NCBI GenBank assembly: GCA_015680685.1
Contig: MNCI01007652.1
Coordinates: 467,741-531,740 of the forward strand
Direction: 5' to 3'
Length of the DNA: 64,000 nt
Origin: Gnetum montanum
Lineage: Eukaryota > Streptophyta > Gnetopsida > Gnetales > Gnetaceae
Shown one piece after another: positions 24,360 through 36,385 of this stretch (its first letter is position 1; every line of letters starts with the position of its first letter). The position numbers and the translations under genes were made by a program. The notes below the pieces were generated by a model. The model saw only the letters and a program-made list of their open reading frames with translations. It did no database searches and had not been told where the DNA came from.

Positions 24360-25200
24360 ATAGTAGATGATAACACATTATGTCGAAAGTCCTATGAACG
24401 CATATTATTAGTGTGCTTGGGTAAAATCAAAGCCTACACAGTCCTAGAGAAGGTTCATGGGGGTGTATGTGGGAGACATCTAGGACCTAGAGCCATGGCT
24501 GCTAAGATTAGATAGCTAGGCTATTATTGGTCCTATATGAAAATTGATTGCCTATAAAAGACTAAAACTTATGACATGTGCTAATGGCATAGCAACCTTA
24601 TACACATATTGCCAACTAAGTTACACACGACTTAGATAACTTGGCTATCTCAATGGTGAGGGTTATATATCATTAGACCTATAACACCTAAGTCTTCAAT
24701 AGGGCATACCTTTATCATCATTGCAATTGAATACTTCACAAAGTAGGTTGAAGCTATTTTCCTAAGAAGGAAAACATCTGAATAAGTCTGTAGATTAATA
24801 CTTGACAACAAAGTAGCCCATTTTGGCATACCTATGATCATAGTCATAGACAATGGACCATTGTTTAGCAACCAGGAAACAAAAAAATTTTGTCATGACC
24901 TAGGTATTAAGTAGTTCTTTTCATCACCATACTATCCTCAAGTTAATGGATAAGTTAAAGCAAGCAATAAAGCCACATAAACTTGCTTAAGAAGATGTTG
25001 AACAATAGAAAACACAAGTGGCATGAGTAGCTTGTCCATGTGCTTTGGGCCTATTGAACAACATTTTGAACGATAGCTAGTGTAACCTCATATAGCTTGG
25101 TTTATGATTTTGAAGCTATTTTACCTCTTGAATTGAAGGTTCCATCACTCCAAGTAGCCCTATCAGACTTTGTCAATGATCAATAGAATAAGGGTTGCGT
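24360..25200 (+). pseudogene. TAT1 integrase, degenerate
   Basis: EKVHGGVCGRHLGPRAMAAK with LGYYWS is the His-His part of the HHCC domain; YDMC.WHSNLI follows. The core shows IAIEYFTK.VEAIFLRRKT and MIIVIDNGPLFSNQETKKF, the first and second Asp blocks of the DDE triad, and SSPYYPQVNG.VKASNK for the third. Stops at several former Gln/Trp codons. Confidence 0.78.
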
Positions 25201-25232
25201 ACCATGGACCTAAACTTGATGGAGGAGCAACA

Positions 25233-26339
25233 TGTGTGAACACTTGCTCATGTCGAGTGAAATTAGTAGCATATTTCATTTTCCCATGAGTGGCCATCGT
25301 AGTCACCCCAAGTCTTCAGTAGTTGTAGCATGACCAGTATAGACCATAATTTAAATAGTTTTTAGCAGCTTTTGGCAATTTCTATCAGATAAAATTTTCC
25401 ATGTTTTCCACATTTTCCATATTTTCCAGCATTTCCCAACTTTAGTGTAGTCTACCAAGGCCAGTATAGTTGGAATGGTGTCAGCATAGTCATAAAAGTC
25501 TATTTACTATTTATAGTAAATGGATTGGTTTTGGTGACTATGGTATATTCCAAACTTACTATAAATGGTAACTACACTAAGAGTTATAACTATTGTAACC
25601 TAAAAATTAACATCAATTTATCAATATTCATGATAGTGATCTATAGGCCCAAAAAAATAACAATTCTATACCTATAAAATTGAAATGTAAACACCTTATT
25701 CTGTCTCCCAACTTTGAGCATTTTCCATAGCCTAAAAAGCATTTTGCAACCAAGTGCCCTTGCAACCTTGTAATCCCTTTGGTAGTAGAAATTGGTAGCT
25801 ACACTAGGCACAATGACTCCCATATAATACTATTGTATCAAAGGTGGAACACTAATCCATAATCACAAATTTTTGATCTAGGTAGAAACTAGTGCAAAGT
25901 TGGTGGAAACTGGAAGTGGGAAGCATGTAGATCATGGAGTTCCAAGTGTAGACCATAGGCTCCAATGGACTTCAAGCTCCTTTAGGAGACTTCTTGTGCA
26001 CATAACAAAAAATTTGTACTTTTTGAATGTGCAACTTTATTTTACATTTTTAATAAATTTTTAGTTCATTGTTGTGTAGATCTAATTTCACATTTTCATT
26101 TTGTGTCATTTTTCATTCTGGGCCTGCAATTTCATTTTCCACTTACATTTTTATTTACATTTATATTTATGTTTTCATGGCCTTTTTTACACTTTCATAT
26201 GTTCCTAAGTGATTGGCTAGACCATCTAGTGTACCTTGGATCCTGTTTCTAGAGGCCCTTGGAATTCAAGGCTAAAACTATTCTGGTTCTTGGAATATTC
26301 CAATTTCCATTTTAGCAATTGAATTTTCTAAGTCCAACA
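25233..26339 (+). repeat. TAT1 3' LTR
   Basis: Collinear with the LTR at the left edge from about 25265. The likely start is TGTGTGAACAC after GATGGAGGAGCAACA, which would serve as the polypurine region. The end is AGTCCAACA, where homology with the left copy stops and DEL1 gag begins. Confidence 0.78.
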
Positions 26340-26640
26340 ATCATGAGAGGACGTAGGGGCAAAAGAGAGGATCAACATCTATAGAAAGCCATGGCCTCTC
26401 CAAGAAATCCCATGGAAGTGGAGATGAATACCAAAAATCATCTTGTGGTCTTGCTTTTGAAGTTGTTCATGGATCAATTGTTTGTTATAGATGTGAATAA
26501 TCTAATCATCTACAAAGGGATTGCCAAAATTTCTTTACATGTTGGAAGCCAAGACACTAGGGTAGGAAGTACCCAAAGTAGAGGAGTAGTAGTGGAGGAG
26601 GCATGAGCTAAGGATAGTGACCACTAGTTCAAGGTGGACA
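26340..26640 (+). pseudogene. DEL1 gag fragment with zinc-knuckle remnant
   Basis: The translation contains a decayed CCHC knuckle: VVCYRCE.SNHLQRDCQNFF, matching CxxC-x4-H-x4-C, preceded by a basic stretch GRRGKRED. Gag knuckles bind the genomic RNA. The fragment starts where the 3' LTR of TAT1 ends, so it is truncated by that insertion rather than by natural gene structure. Confidence 0.6.
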
Positions 26641-26679
26641 TGGAACACCTATTACTTAGTCAAGAGGAGGTAACCAAAG

Positions 26680-27130
26680 GACTAAGGATCAAGTGTATGT
26701 CCTAATAGACCAACAATTGGATGTGTAGCCAAATACTATCATGGAGACAAAATATATGACTTTGGAATTTGGTGTATTAATTTTATTTGATCTTAGTGTT
26801 ATTCATTCTTTCTTTGATCCTAGTATTGCATATATGTAGCTCTTGAATGGCATTCCCTTTCTCATGGGTTGATAATATCTTCTACCAAGGATCATGAAAC
26901 TTGAGTTGATCAAGTGTGTTTAGGTGTGTTGGTAGAATTAAAAGGTGTGAAATCTATTAGAAATTTGCATGTCATGGATCTTAAAGCGTATGATATAATT
27001 TTGGGAATTCTTTTGTAGTTTAATGCTAGTTTAGACTATTAACAAAATCTCCTAAGGTTGCAATTGCCTTATGATTATCCAATTGGGATATAAACTTGTC
27101 CAAGGTTTGTGCACCTAGATTTGACATCCT
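26680..27130 (+). pseudogene. DEL1 aspartic protease, degenerate
   Basis: The segment LFDLSVIHSFFDPSIAYM matches the chromoviral protease active-site block (consensus LFDSGATHSFVS), with the Ser-Gly of DSG replaced by Leu-Ser. Downstream MDLKAYDIILGIL corresponds to the usual MDVILGMDWL block. It lies between gag and RT in the expected order. Several in-frame stops show that it is inactive. Confidence 0.65.
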
Positions 27131-27189
27131 CTTGGATGTTTCATAGGATTCTTTGAAAGGATCATGGATGATTTGTGGTCACAATGTAT

Positions 27190-28080
27190 AAAACAAATAT
27201 GGTGGAGATAGATCAAATCCCTATGATCCAAGAGTTTCTTGATAAATTTTATTCAAAATTACTAGGTTTTCTAGTGAGTTAAGAGATTTAGTTTAAAATC
27301 AAACTTAAACATAATATAGAATATATTTCAAAGGACCCATACAAGATGTCTCTAGTTGAGATGGTAGAGAAGAATATCTAACTGCAAGAATTACTGGACA
27401 AGGGCATCATTCAACTTAGTGTATTACCATGGAGTGTACCAGTGCTATTTGTTAAAAAGATGTTGCAAATATGCATAGATTATAGAGAGCGAAACAAGGT
27501 GATTGTGAAAAATAAATATCCCTTACCACATAGTAATGAATTGTTTGATCAACTTTAGGGAGCTAATGTATTCTCAAAGGTTAATCTCAATTTTGGATAT
27601 CATGAGGTGTAGGTTTGTGAGCAAGATATGTTAAAGATAACATTAAAAACCCAATATAATTATTATGAGTTTTTCATGCTTCCATTTGGATTAACAAATG
27701 CACTAGTAGTTTTCATGCAACTCATGAATAATGTAATGTGGTCATTTTTGGATCAATTTTTTATTGTGTTTATAGATGATATCTTGGTATATTCTTATGA
27801 TGATTAGTTGCATGTAGAGCACTTGCAAAAAATATTAAAAATTTTGAAAAAGTACCAACTATATGCTCAACTATCCAACTATTCATTTTAGAAATTAGAG
27901 ATCCAATTCTTGGTGTACATGGTATCAAGAGCTAGTATCTCTATGGATCCTACAAAGATTATAGTTGTTCACAATTGGCATGTACTACAATTAGTAGTAG
28001 AGGTGTAGAGTTTATTGGTATTAGTAGCTTATTACCATAGATTTGTATATCAATTTTCTTAGATAACATATCCTTTCACT
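27190..28080 (+). pseudogene. DEL1 reverse transcriptase, degenerate
   Basis: Recognisable blocks in order: [82 protein letters not shown], and the catalytic FIDDILVYS. These follow the Del/CRM-type RT closely (consensus KNKYPLPRIDDLFDQLQGA). The YXDD box is intact as FIDD, but interspersed TAG/TAA codons and small shifts make it a pseudogene. Confidence 0.8.
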
Positions 28081-28088
28081 TGATTCTT

Positions 28089-28152
28089 AAGGATGAAAAC
28101 TAGCTTTTTCTAAAGCCCATAAGGATGAAAACTAGCTTTTTCTAAAGCCCAT
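28089..28152 (+). repeat. Exact 32-bp tandem duplication inside DEL1
   Basis: The 32-base unit beginning AAGGATGAAAACTAG occurs twice back to back (28089-28120 and 28121-28152) without a mismatch, within otherwise heavily mutated RT/RNase H connection sequence. It is therefore younger than most of the surrounding decay. Confidence 0.85.
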
Positions 28153-28600
28153 TTTTTCATGCCGCATTCAAGAACTTGAAGCATAGAATGGTGACTAACC
28201 TAGTATTAGTATCTCCTACACTAGGATACCCAAATGATGTTAGTACTAATGCTTCAAGAGATGGATTTGGTTGTGTATTGATGCAAGATGGATAGGTTAT
28301 GGATTTATGCATCTCATTAGTTAAGGTCACATAAAACTAGATGTCATGTGCATGATCTAGTATTAAGCACTATGATATTTGCAATGAAGATTTGGTAGCA
28401 TTAATTATATGGGAGCAAGTTACTATTTGGACTGACCATAAGAGCCTCCAATATCTTATGAGTGAATTGTAGTTAAACCTATGATAATATAGATGGATGG
28501 AATTGTAGATTTTTTATTTTACTAATAGATATAGGCTTGGTAAGATAAACAAGGTAGCTAATGCATTGAGTAAGGTGGCTAGTAAGCTTAATAGCTTAAT
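28150..28600 (+). pseudogene. DEL1 RNase H, degenerate
   Basis: The block VSPTLGYPNDVSTNASRDGFG CVLMQDG corresponds to the first catalytic Asp region (consensus LP..PF.VYTDAS..GLGCVLMQ.G), and WEQVTIWTDHKSLQYLM with DHKSLQ marks the later conserved block. It follows RT directly. Stops interrupt it. Confidence 0.7.
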
Positions 28601-28639
28601 GATCCAATCATATTTGCAAGAGAAAATTTGAGAGAAACA

Positions 28640-29505
28640 ATGACATGATCAATGGTGCTAAGAGTTAAGACAATAGATCACTTCTAAGGGACCATTTTCT
28701 ATGGATAGTCATGATGTGTTCTTTAGGGATGGTCGAGTATGTGTTTCAAAATATCTACAATTTTAATTGATGGATGAGACTCATACAAGTAAATATTGAA
28801 TGCATCCACGTATTCAAAAGATGTACCAAGATTTATGAAAAATGTATTGGTGGCCTAACATGAAGAGGAATATATGGGATTATATCTCTCAATGTTTGAT
28901 TTGCTAGCAAGTGAAGATAGAGAAGCATAGGCCTCAAGGATATTTGCATTCCTATGATATTCCCTAGTGGAAATGGGATGCCATTAGTATGCATTATATT
29001 GTTGGTCTTCCATACACTCATAGTGGTCATGATGCTATATTAGTAGTTGTTAACTATTAACAAAGTCTACCCATTTCCTTATCAAATGAGCATTGGTGAG
29101 TATCATAGAGATTGCACATCTCTTTCATATAGAGATAGTATGGTTTCATAATGTGCCACAGTGGATTATAAGTAATAGAAATGCTTGATTCATATCAAAT
29201 TTTTGACAAGAATTTTAGAAGATGGGTATGAGGATGAATATGAGTTTAGCACATCATCCACAAACAAATGATTAGGTTGAGCAAGTGAATTAAATTCTAT
29301 AGGATATGTTGAGAGCCTAGGCTTTGTAGTATAGTGATCACTGGGATGGGGTGATACCACTAGCTAAGTTTAATTATAATAACAATTATCATGAAATTTT
29401 GAGGGTAGCACCATATGAGATTTTATATGGTAGGTCATGTAGAATGTCTTTATGTTGGGATACCATAGAAGATCACTAGCAAGTAAGCACAAATTTAGTA
29501 AGGCA
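28640..29505 (+). pseudogene. DEL1 integrase, N-terminal and core part
   Basis: The HHCC zinc-binding region reads HPRIQKMYQDL.KMYWWPNMKRNIWDYISQCLIC.QVK, a good match to gypsy integrase (YWWPGMK...V..C..CQ.VK). The core follows with WDAISMHYIVGLPYTHSGHDAI (first Asp block), and later LYGRSCRMSLCWDTIE, the Del YGRKCRTPLCW box. The frame is cut at 29505 by COP1; the C-terminal part continues at 52006. Confidence 0.78.
29501..29505. other. COP1 target-site duplication, left copy
   Basis: AGGCA, matching AGGTA at 52006-52010 in four of five bases; the difference is a C/T transition. Confidence 0.75.
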
Positions 29506-30564
29506 TGTGGATTAAGAACTTAGAAGGGGGGTTGAATAAGTTGACTAATTAAAATTATACCATCCATAAGAACACACCAAATTTCACATGGTTCCCTAAC
29601 TTGGATACATCCACACTTGAAGGGTTGAATTCCTACATACCTCTAGACTTTCTTTCTTAAAAAAATATGGTTTAAAGGGTACCACATCCTATACAAGCTT
29701 TGAGCTCTACTCTAGAGTGTTTTGTTACTACAAAACCACATAACCCCACAAGGTACCAATAAGCTCAAAATGTGATTTCAAGGATCCCACAACATTTAAA
29801 AAATTAAGCTTATTTTCAAAGAGTTTTGACACCACAAAATCACTTAATCCCACAGGATCCTAACAAGCTCAATATAGATGTCTTCTCATAAGAAGCACAT
29901 AAACCCTATAGGGCTATAAGAGAGAAAGAAAAGAAATAAGGAAAGAATGTAACTTATTTTATAAATCCTTGTACTTAAAAGCTCAATACTAATTATAATC
30001 AAGAAAATGACATTACAATGAGGAGCATAAGTGTGAGTAGTAATTGCATAATTCCCAAGATGTTGACATCATCTTATAACCTCAAAGTTTACAAAAAATC
30101 CTTGGAATTCATGCAACGATTATTAAAAAACTAGTGTAGACATCTACTTTGAAGTTGTACATCTAACTAATATTGGCCTCAATTCAGGAGAGACATCTAT
30201 CTAGTAGATGGAATGTCTATAGTGGAACATCTATAAGGATATGTCTACTATTAGAGATAGATTTTTATTATTTTTCAAGACGTATTCTCCACTTTTGAAC
30301 CTTGACTTCTAAGACTTTCTACTATCAATTTGTCTTTTTGGTAGTCCTTGGAGCATCTTCATTTAACTTGTAGTCTTCGTTTTCATCCATGCTCTCATCT
30401 TATCCATGTAGTCTTCACGTCAATATCTTGTCATAGATCTCATCTCCTTGAGTTTTCAAATCTCATTGTGAAGTTATAGTTCATGTCTTATGAAATCATC
30501 ATCCACCACAAACATTCTATGTTCTTTATTTTTCTTAAGGTTTTGACATATCAAAAGGTAAACA
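29506..30564 (-). repeat. COP1 left LTR (3' LTR)
   Basis: 1,059 bases, TGTGGATTAAGAAC to AAAAGGTAAACA. Collinear with 50913-52005 along its whole length, including the paired GAGTGTTTTG(T)...CCACA blocks. Confidence 0.88.
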
Positions 30565-30619
30565 ATCTTCCATTTTTGTGATGTCCAAAACTTAAGAAAT
30601 GGGTTAGTATGGCTCAAAA

Positions 30620-31318
30620 ATATTTAAAATTTTAAACACAATTATTTACCTTTCCCTTTTTGGCCATAAATAAAAAGGATTAGAAGAACTCCCCTAAATA
30701 TATGCAAGAGAAAAAAGAAATAGAATATATATAGATTTGAGTATTTTTTTTAAAGGTCTAGAGTAGCTATGTTTTATTAGAAATTAAAAACAAAAAATTA
30801 CTTAATAGGATAAGGTCCTATCCCAATGTTTTTACAAAGAGTAGTGAGTTGATGTTCATTGAGAGATTTGGTGAACGCATCTGCAAGTTAATTTTTGTTC
30901 CAATGAATTTTAGCTTTACATGTCCAAGTTAAGTATGTTGCATAAAGTGATGTCAAATTTTGATATGTTTTGTATGAGAATGTTGGATCAAATTCTTTGT
31001 CATATTGATGATTATGCTTTTATCATAATAAATTGGTGTAGATTGTGGTTTTACCCCTAAATGTTTAAGTTCTTCTTTCATTCATAAAATTTCTACTGAA
31101 ATGTATTTGGTTTCTACCATAGAGAGTCCTATGAAAGTTTTCTTTTTGGTTTCCCAAGAGAAAAGACTCTTTCCTAGAAAAAAACAATTTTGACTTGTTC
31201 TTTAATGATCATCTAAACAACCTACCCAATCTGCATCACAATATCCAACAAGATCTAGTGGGAAATCCTTTGGATACTAAAATTTTTAATTAGTAGTACC
31301 CTTTAAATAATAAAAAAT
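30620..31318 (-). pseudogene. COP1 RNase H, degenerate
   Basis: Minus strand: LDLVGYCDADWVGCLDDH, FLGKSLFSWETKKKTFIGLS, ETKYISVEIL and later IYYDKSIINMTKN with TKHIKI.HHF, all copia RNase H landmarks (DADWAG, SWSSKKQ, STAEAEY, DN.SAI, RTKHIDIRHHF). Stops throughout. The sequence beyond (30565-30619) is the region before the 3' LTR. Confidence 0.8.
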
Positions 31319-32330
31319 TCATTTAACAATATTTAAATGGGATTCTTTTGGATTTTCTTGATATCTTGCACAAATTCCTACACTAAATGATATATCTAGT
31401 CCACTTGCAGTTAAATAAAGTAGGCTACCTATCATACCTCTATAAAGCTTATGATCTACAGTTTTTCCTTGATCATCTTTAGTGAGCTTGAAGTTTGCTA
31501 CCATATGAGTGTTTTTTCCCTTAACTTTTGCCAAGTTGAATTTGAGTAGTAAATCTTTAATATACTTGGTTTGAAAAATAAAGGTTCCACCTTTTGTCTG
31601 ATTAATTTTGAAATCCAAGAAAGTTGTTGAGCTCTTCCATCATACTCATTTTAAATTTTGATTACATAAGATCTAAAAGATTCTTGCATAGAACATTATT
31701 AGTGGCACAAAAAATAATATCATCAACATGGATTGTTCCTTCTCTCAAAAAAGAAAGTGACATTAGCCCTACCTCTTTCAAAGCCATTGGATGTGAGTTG
31801 TTCGGAAAGTCTTTTGTACTAAGCTCCAGGAGCTTGTTTCAGCTCATAGAGAGCCTTTTTGAGCTTGAAAGCATCATTGGGATTAATGGGATCTACAAAT
31901 CATTCAAGTTGTTCAACATATACTTCTTCTTGAATGGTTCCATTTAGAAAGGCACTTTTCACATCCATTTGATATAGCTTTGATGCTTTTAATGCTAGCA
32001 TATGCCAAAAGAAGTCTAATAGATTCAAGTCTAGAAACAAGAGAAAAAGTTTCATCAAAGTCAATTCCTTCTTGTTGATTATATCCTTTTGCAACTAGCC
32101 TAGATTTATTTTTAATGATATTCCCATTTTCATCTATTTTATTCCTAAAAATCCATTTCATGCCAATAATTGGTTTATGGTTTGGTTTAGGTGTTAATTG
32201 TCATACATCATTCCTAGTAAATTGATTTAGTTCATCTTTCATAGTAGAAATTCACCCTTCTTCTCCTTCTACTTCTTTGAAGTTTTTGGGTTCTAGTTAT
32301 AAACGATATGTTGCATTTCCTTAGTTTGGA
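31319..32330 (-). pseudogene. COP1 reverse transcriptase, degenerate
   Basis: Minus strand: MKWIFRNKIDENGNIIKNKS, RLVAKGYNQQEGIDFDETFS, LLLAYASIKSIKAI (start of RT), then about 300 bases of broken frame, then FQTKYIKDLLLKFNLAKVKG, YRGMIGSLLYLTASGLDISF. These are standard copia RT blocks, of the Sire/Angela type by appearance. The YVDD block lies in the broken central part (about 31620-31760). Confidence 0.82.
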
Positions 32331-33340
32331 TTCTAGTGTGAATTCCATCTTGTACTTGTCCAATTACATCATTGAGAGAGTGTGTTCTACTAAGTCTAGG
32401 TATCTTAGGTAGAATTGATGATATCTCCTCATGTTCATCCTCATGCACTCCTCATGTTTACTATCTACTTCTAAAGTTTTATTAATTTAAACTTGTGAGG
32501 TATAAGATAATTTTTAAATGGGAAGTACTTCATCATTAGATTGTGGATAAGTAATGTCACTATCATTAATCTTAACATTTATAGTTTCTTCTACAAAATT
32601 TATTCTTTTGTTGAAGACTCTATATGCTCTATTAATGGAAGAGTATCCTGAGAAAATTCCTTCATTATTATAGGATCAAATTTTCTTAAGAAATATTTAT
32701 TATTAAGAATATAGCATTTAGAACCAAAGATATAAAAATAACCAACTAAAGGTTTTCTACCTATCTCTGATTCATAGGGAGTTTAAGAGGTGAATCTTCT
32801 TATAAAAACTTTGTTGGAGACATAACATGTAGTGTTAATTGCTTTAGCCTAAAAATGGTAAGGAAGATTTTGTTATTCAATAAAGTTCTCCCCATTTAAT
32901 TCAAGATCTTATTCTTTCTTTTGGCTACACCATTTTGTTGAGGAATCCTTGTAACACAAAATTGATGAATAATGTCATTCATTTGATAACATTGTTCAAA
33001 TTTAGCATTCTTGAATTCCCCTCCATTGTCACTACTACTGACTTTGACACCTTTGATCAAAAATTCTTAAGAAATGACCAAATACTTCATCATTTTGATA
33101 TAAAAAGGTAGCCCAAGTAAAATGAGAGTATTCATCAATAATGATTAGAAAATACCTTTTCTTTTCCAAACTACATATTTGAGAAGGACCAACTAGATCC
33201 ATGTGAAGTAAATCTAAGGGACAAGAGGTAGAGATGTAATTTTTCTTACCAAACCTCACCCTTGTTTGCTTTCCCTTTTGGGATCCTTCATAGGTGTTCA
33301 AATTGAAGTCTTTAAGTTTGGGAAATCCATGAACCATTTA
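32331..33340 (-). pseudogene. COP1 integrase, degenerate
   Basis: Minus strand: MVHGFPKLKDFNLNTYEGSQ, KGKQTRVRFGKKNYISTSCP, LDLLHMDLVGPSQICSLEKK and YFLIIIDEYSHFTWATFLYQ, the copia pattern PLELLHMDLFGP...VIVDDYSRFTW. The catalytic core continues leftward in broken frames, with a C-terminal region near 32640-32780. Confidence 0.82.
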
Positions 33341-33820
33341 CTTTATCACTATAATTTGAAGAATCTCTTTATTTATGTAGCTCAACTTTCTATGCCACAT
33401 ACGAGCATCATCTGTATTACTAATCAAGCACTTGGATTCAAGATTAGGATTGTCTCCAAATATAGTGATGTAAACATTTTCCTTTCTACTTCCTTCTATA
33501 ATAATATTTCTTGTGGTTAAGTCTTTTATTTTATAGGTTTCTTTTGAAAAAGTAATATCAAAATTTAAATTACAAAGTTGACTAACACTAAGAAGATTAT
33601 GTTGTAATCCTTTAACAAAGAAAACTTTATTTATAGTAGGTTGTCCCTTACCTTTTCCTCCTATGGTACCAATACATGTTATAGGAGCTTTCCTGTCATC
33701 TCCAAAAGTGATGATTCCACAATTTTTTTTGAAAAGTGTATGAAGTAGGTTTATCTCCTATCATTTCTTAAATAGATAGTATCAATATACCATGTTCTTG
33801 TTTTAACTACAAACAGTGTA
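33341..33820 (-). pseudogene. COP1 protease and GAG-pre-integrase, degenerate
   Basis: Minus strand: TWYIDTIYLRNDRR (protease active site, consensus TWYLDSGCSRHMTGD), ITFGDDRKAPITCIG, VFFVKGLQHNLLSVSQLC, and DDARMWHRKLSYINKEI (GAG-pre-integrase). The catalytic triplet is Asp-Thr-Ile rather than Asp-Ser/Thr-Gly. Confidence 0.78.
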
Positions 33821-34067
33821 ACTTGAGCATCATGTTTTGTTTAGATTTCCTATCTTTTTGCTTCCAAACTTTCTTTCCCTACAAAGCACCTTGTCTAGGC
33901 TATTTTTGAAAAGACCAAGTGTAATGTTTCATCCAAAGATAACAACAAGCCTAAGCATGTCCAACTTTTCCACAATAAAAATAGTTCAAATCCTAAAATC
34001 TTGTTATATTACCAAACCCAGAACAACTTCCTTCTGATGAAATCTTGATGTGTACATCCTTTTTCTC

Positions 34068-34600
34068 TTAATGTTTGGGCTTTTCTAAAAATTTCTTATT
34101 CATATTCTCAATGACCTTGGTTAGTATTTGAATCTTAGTCATTAGATTCGAGTTCTCTTTCTTAAGATAAGAACATTCATCATTGAGAATTACAACATTT
34201 ATCTCTTTGTCAAGTAAGATATCTTTCATTTTAAAGCACGCACTTTGAAAAGAAATAATTTCATTGTAAAGTAACACATACCTTTCTTCAAAGGAGTTTT
34301 CATATTTTTTATGATAACATATATGATTATTTGGACTTCTTTTCTTGTCCAAATTATCATAGATATTATTGGACATATAATCATGGCCTCTTCTACTACA
34401 TATCCAACTAAATGTAAGAAAGGGAATAAGAAACTTACCTTTACTAATGTTGTAGAGGAATTGAATATAACACTTCAAGAAGAAATAAATGAAGCATATT
34501 AGTCTATTGGTCTAATTTAATTTGATAATTGCTAGTGACTTGATATTAGTTGCTCCTACAATGTTCACGTTGAGTTATCTACATGAGATTACTGTTGTAG
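34068..34600 (-). pseudogene. COP1 gag remnant (C-terminal part)
   Basis: A 136-codon minus-strand frame with a long helical, probably coiled-coil stretch (LLYNEIISFQSACFKMKDIL, then LDKEINVVILNDECSYLKKE) like the C-terminal half of Sire-type copia gag. Upstream, toward 34600, only about 100 bases separate it from the TAT2 insertion, and the nucleic-acid-binding N-terminal gag sequence is missing. Confidence 0.55.
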
Positions 34601-36365
34601 CGATCAAAAACGTTGATGGCTAGAACATCGAGGGCTCCATGAGCACACAGTCCTAACCTTGAGTCCACATGAGGGCCTGCTAGAGGTAGAGGGCCCTAAA
34701 TGATCTTGTCGATTGAATGGGGACTTACCAAATATAATGCAAAATGATGCTAAGTGTTTGTGTGGTGTCAACAATGTCAGCAATGTTAATGGAGCTGAGT
34801 GTAGTCAAGGGTTTCGACAAGAAAAAAGGTGTCAATGTGTTGAGACCATTGCCTAGGCATGGTTATGTGTTAAAATGGCAAAAATGTGATTAAAATGCTA
34901 AAAATGCAAAGAGAGAGAGAGAGAGAGAATAGAACATCATCCTAAACAGGGTTGAGTGTAGTTAACTCTAGAAGGGGTGAGAAGGTACACGGTGTAAAAT
35001 AGGTGTAGTGGATAGCATACTCATAGTCTTGAGGGTGTTTGGCTATAAGAATGACATTCCACTATGGTGTCTATGCTTATCAGGTTGGCCGCCATAGTGT
35101 GTAGTGGTCTGCGGTGAGTTACGGTGGTATGCAACTTTGGCTTTCTCTAGTTTGCTAGTGTGCCTTTGAATTTGCTAACTTGTCCTATTCTCAAATTTTC
35201 CAACCCTAAAAATGTTGAGGGAGGGGGTATTTATAGGGCTAGGTTTAGCATGAAATCAGGAGAGACTGCCACATGGCAAAGGGGATGGTTGGAGCTATTC
35301 TATCATCCAGCTACACTCTCTACTAAGGGTAGTAGTGTTATGCTCTACTCTATTCTGCTAGACTCTATGAGGCTGAAAGACTATGACTACGCTGCCAAAT
35401 ACATGTGTGAGTGTTGAGGGGATTGTAAGGCACCTAAAAAAATGTAGCTTTAGAGACTATGCTTTGGGACTGCACTCTCCACTATCTTTTGTGGGGTCAA
35501 GTGTAGTTATAATTTGGGGACAAAATGAGTACAAAAAGATGCATTTTTCTAACTACACTTGCTAGAGGTGAGTTGGAGTTGAGTTGAATGCTAATGCTGC
35601 ATTGTGAAGGCCTTTGGAGGTTGTTTTGGCTGATTACACTTAACTATGCTTTGGACTGGGAGAGAGCGTAGTCTCACAATTAGAAACTAATTTTGTAAAA
35701 AATGGCTATGTGCTAACTAGGTTATCCATGGGAGGATGACTATGCTCCTGGTTGGGGGTGAGCATAGTCCCAACACTTTTCAAAACTTGTAGAAACTAGC
35801 TTCTAGTTGACTATGCTTAACTAGACTCTAGGCTGGTGGAGAGTGTAGTCTCAACACTTAGAAAAATTTGCAAGAAACTATGCCTTCATACTGACTATGC
35901 TTAACTACACTTTGGGGAAATGGAGAGCAGAGTCTAAGCACATAGAAAATTTTGCAGCAACTAGCTTGACACTTAGAAAAATCTACAAAACTTTCCTTTG
36001 TGTTAACTATGCTTAACTACGCTTTGGGGTAATGGGGAGCATAGTTCCAACACTTAGAAAATTTTGTAAAAACTAGGCCTTCATGTTGACTACACTCTCC
36101 ATGAGAGGTTTACTATGCTCTAGGGTAGTGGGGAGCATAGCCTTAACACTTAGAGAATTTGAAGCTCCAGGCTTCATGATGACACTTAGGAAAAATTCCA
36201 AAACTGGCTTTTGTCTTGACTACTCTCTCTACTAGGCTAACTACGCTCTGAGGTAGTGGAAAGCATAGTCCCAGCACTTAGAAAAATTTGCAAAACATGG
36301 CCTCATGCTGACACTTAGACAAATTTTCCATCAAGATGCCATAGTGCAAATTTGATGGTGTTTCA
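34601..36365 (-). repeat. TAT2 left LTR (3' LTR)
   Basis: Collinear with 49103-50893. It ends GTGTTTCA; its first bases are CGATCAAAAACG where the partner has TGACCAAAAATG, so the TG terminus appears mutated. It contains a (GA)9 run (34911-34928) and, at 35620-36310, about seven units of 80-110 bp, each with GACTATGCT...AGCATAGTC-type arms and CAACACTTAGAAAATTT. Confidence 0.82.
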
Positions 36366-36385
36366 TTGGCCCCTCTTTGTTAACA
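36366..36385 (-). other. TAT2 polypurine tract
   Basis: Minus strand GTTAACAAAGAGGGGCCAA directly precedes the 3' LTR start TGAAACACC, the expected plus-strand primer position. Confidence 0.7.

Larger units (their letters stand above)
1..26339 (+). mobile_element. TAT1: Tat/Ogre-type Ty3/gypsy element inserted in DEL1 gag
   Basis: Homologous LTR sequence lies at the left edge and at about 25233-26339. Between them are a primer-binding site, gag, protease, an antisense ORF, palindromic repeats and then RT, two RNase H domains and integrase. ATH1 (8851-16010) is inserted in the antisense ORF. Without ATH1 the element is about 19 kb, within the range of Ogre-like elements. Every ORF is broken. 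The 5' LTR start is at or just left of base 1, so I cannot check the target duplication. Confidence 0.75.

Noticed and set aside
35160-35565. Open plus-strand frames of 85 and 60 codons in the TAT2 LTR
   Set aside because: They are inside an LTR, are not preserved in the matching right LTR, and show no domain.
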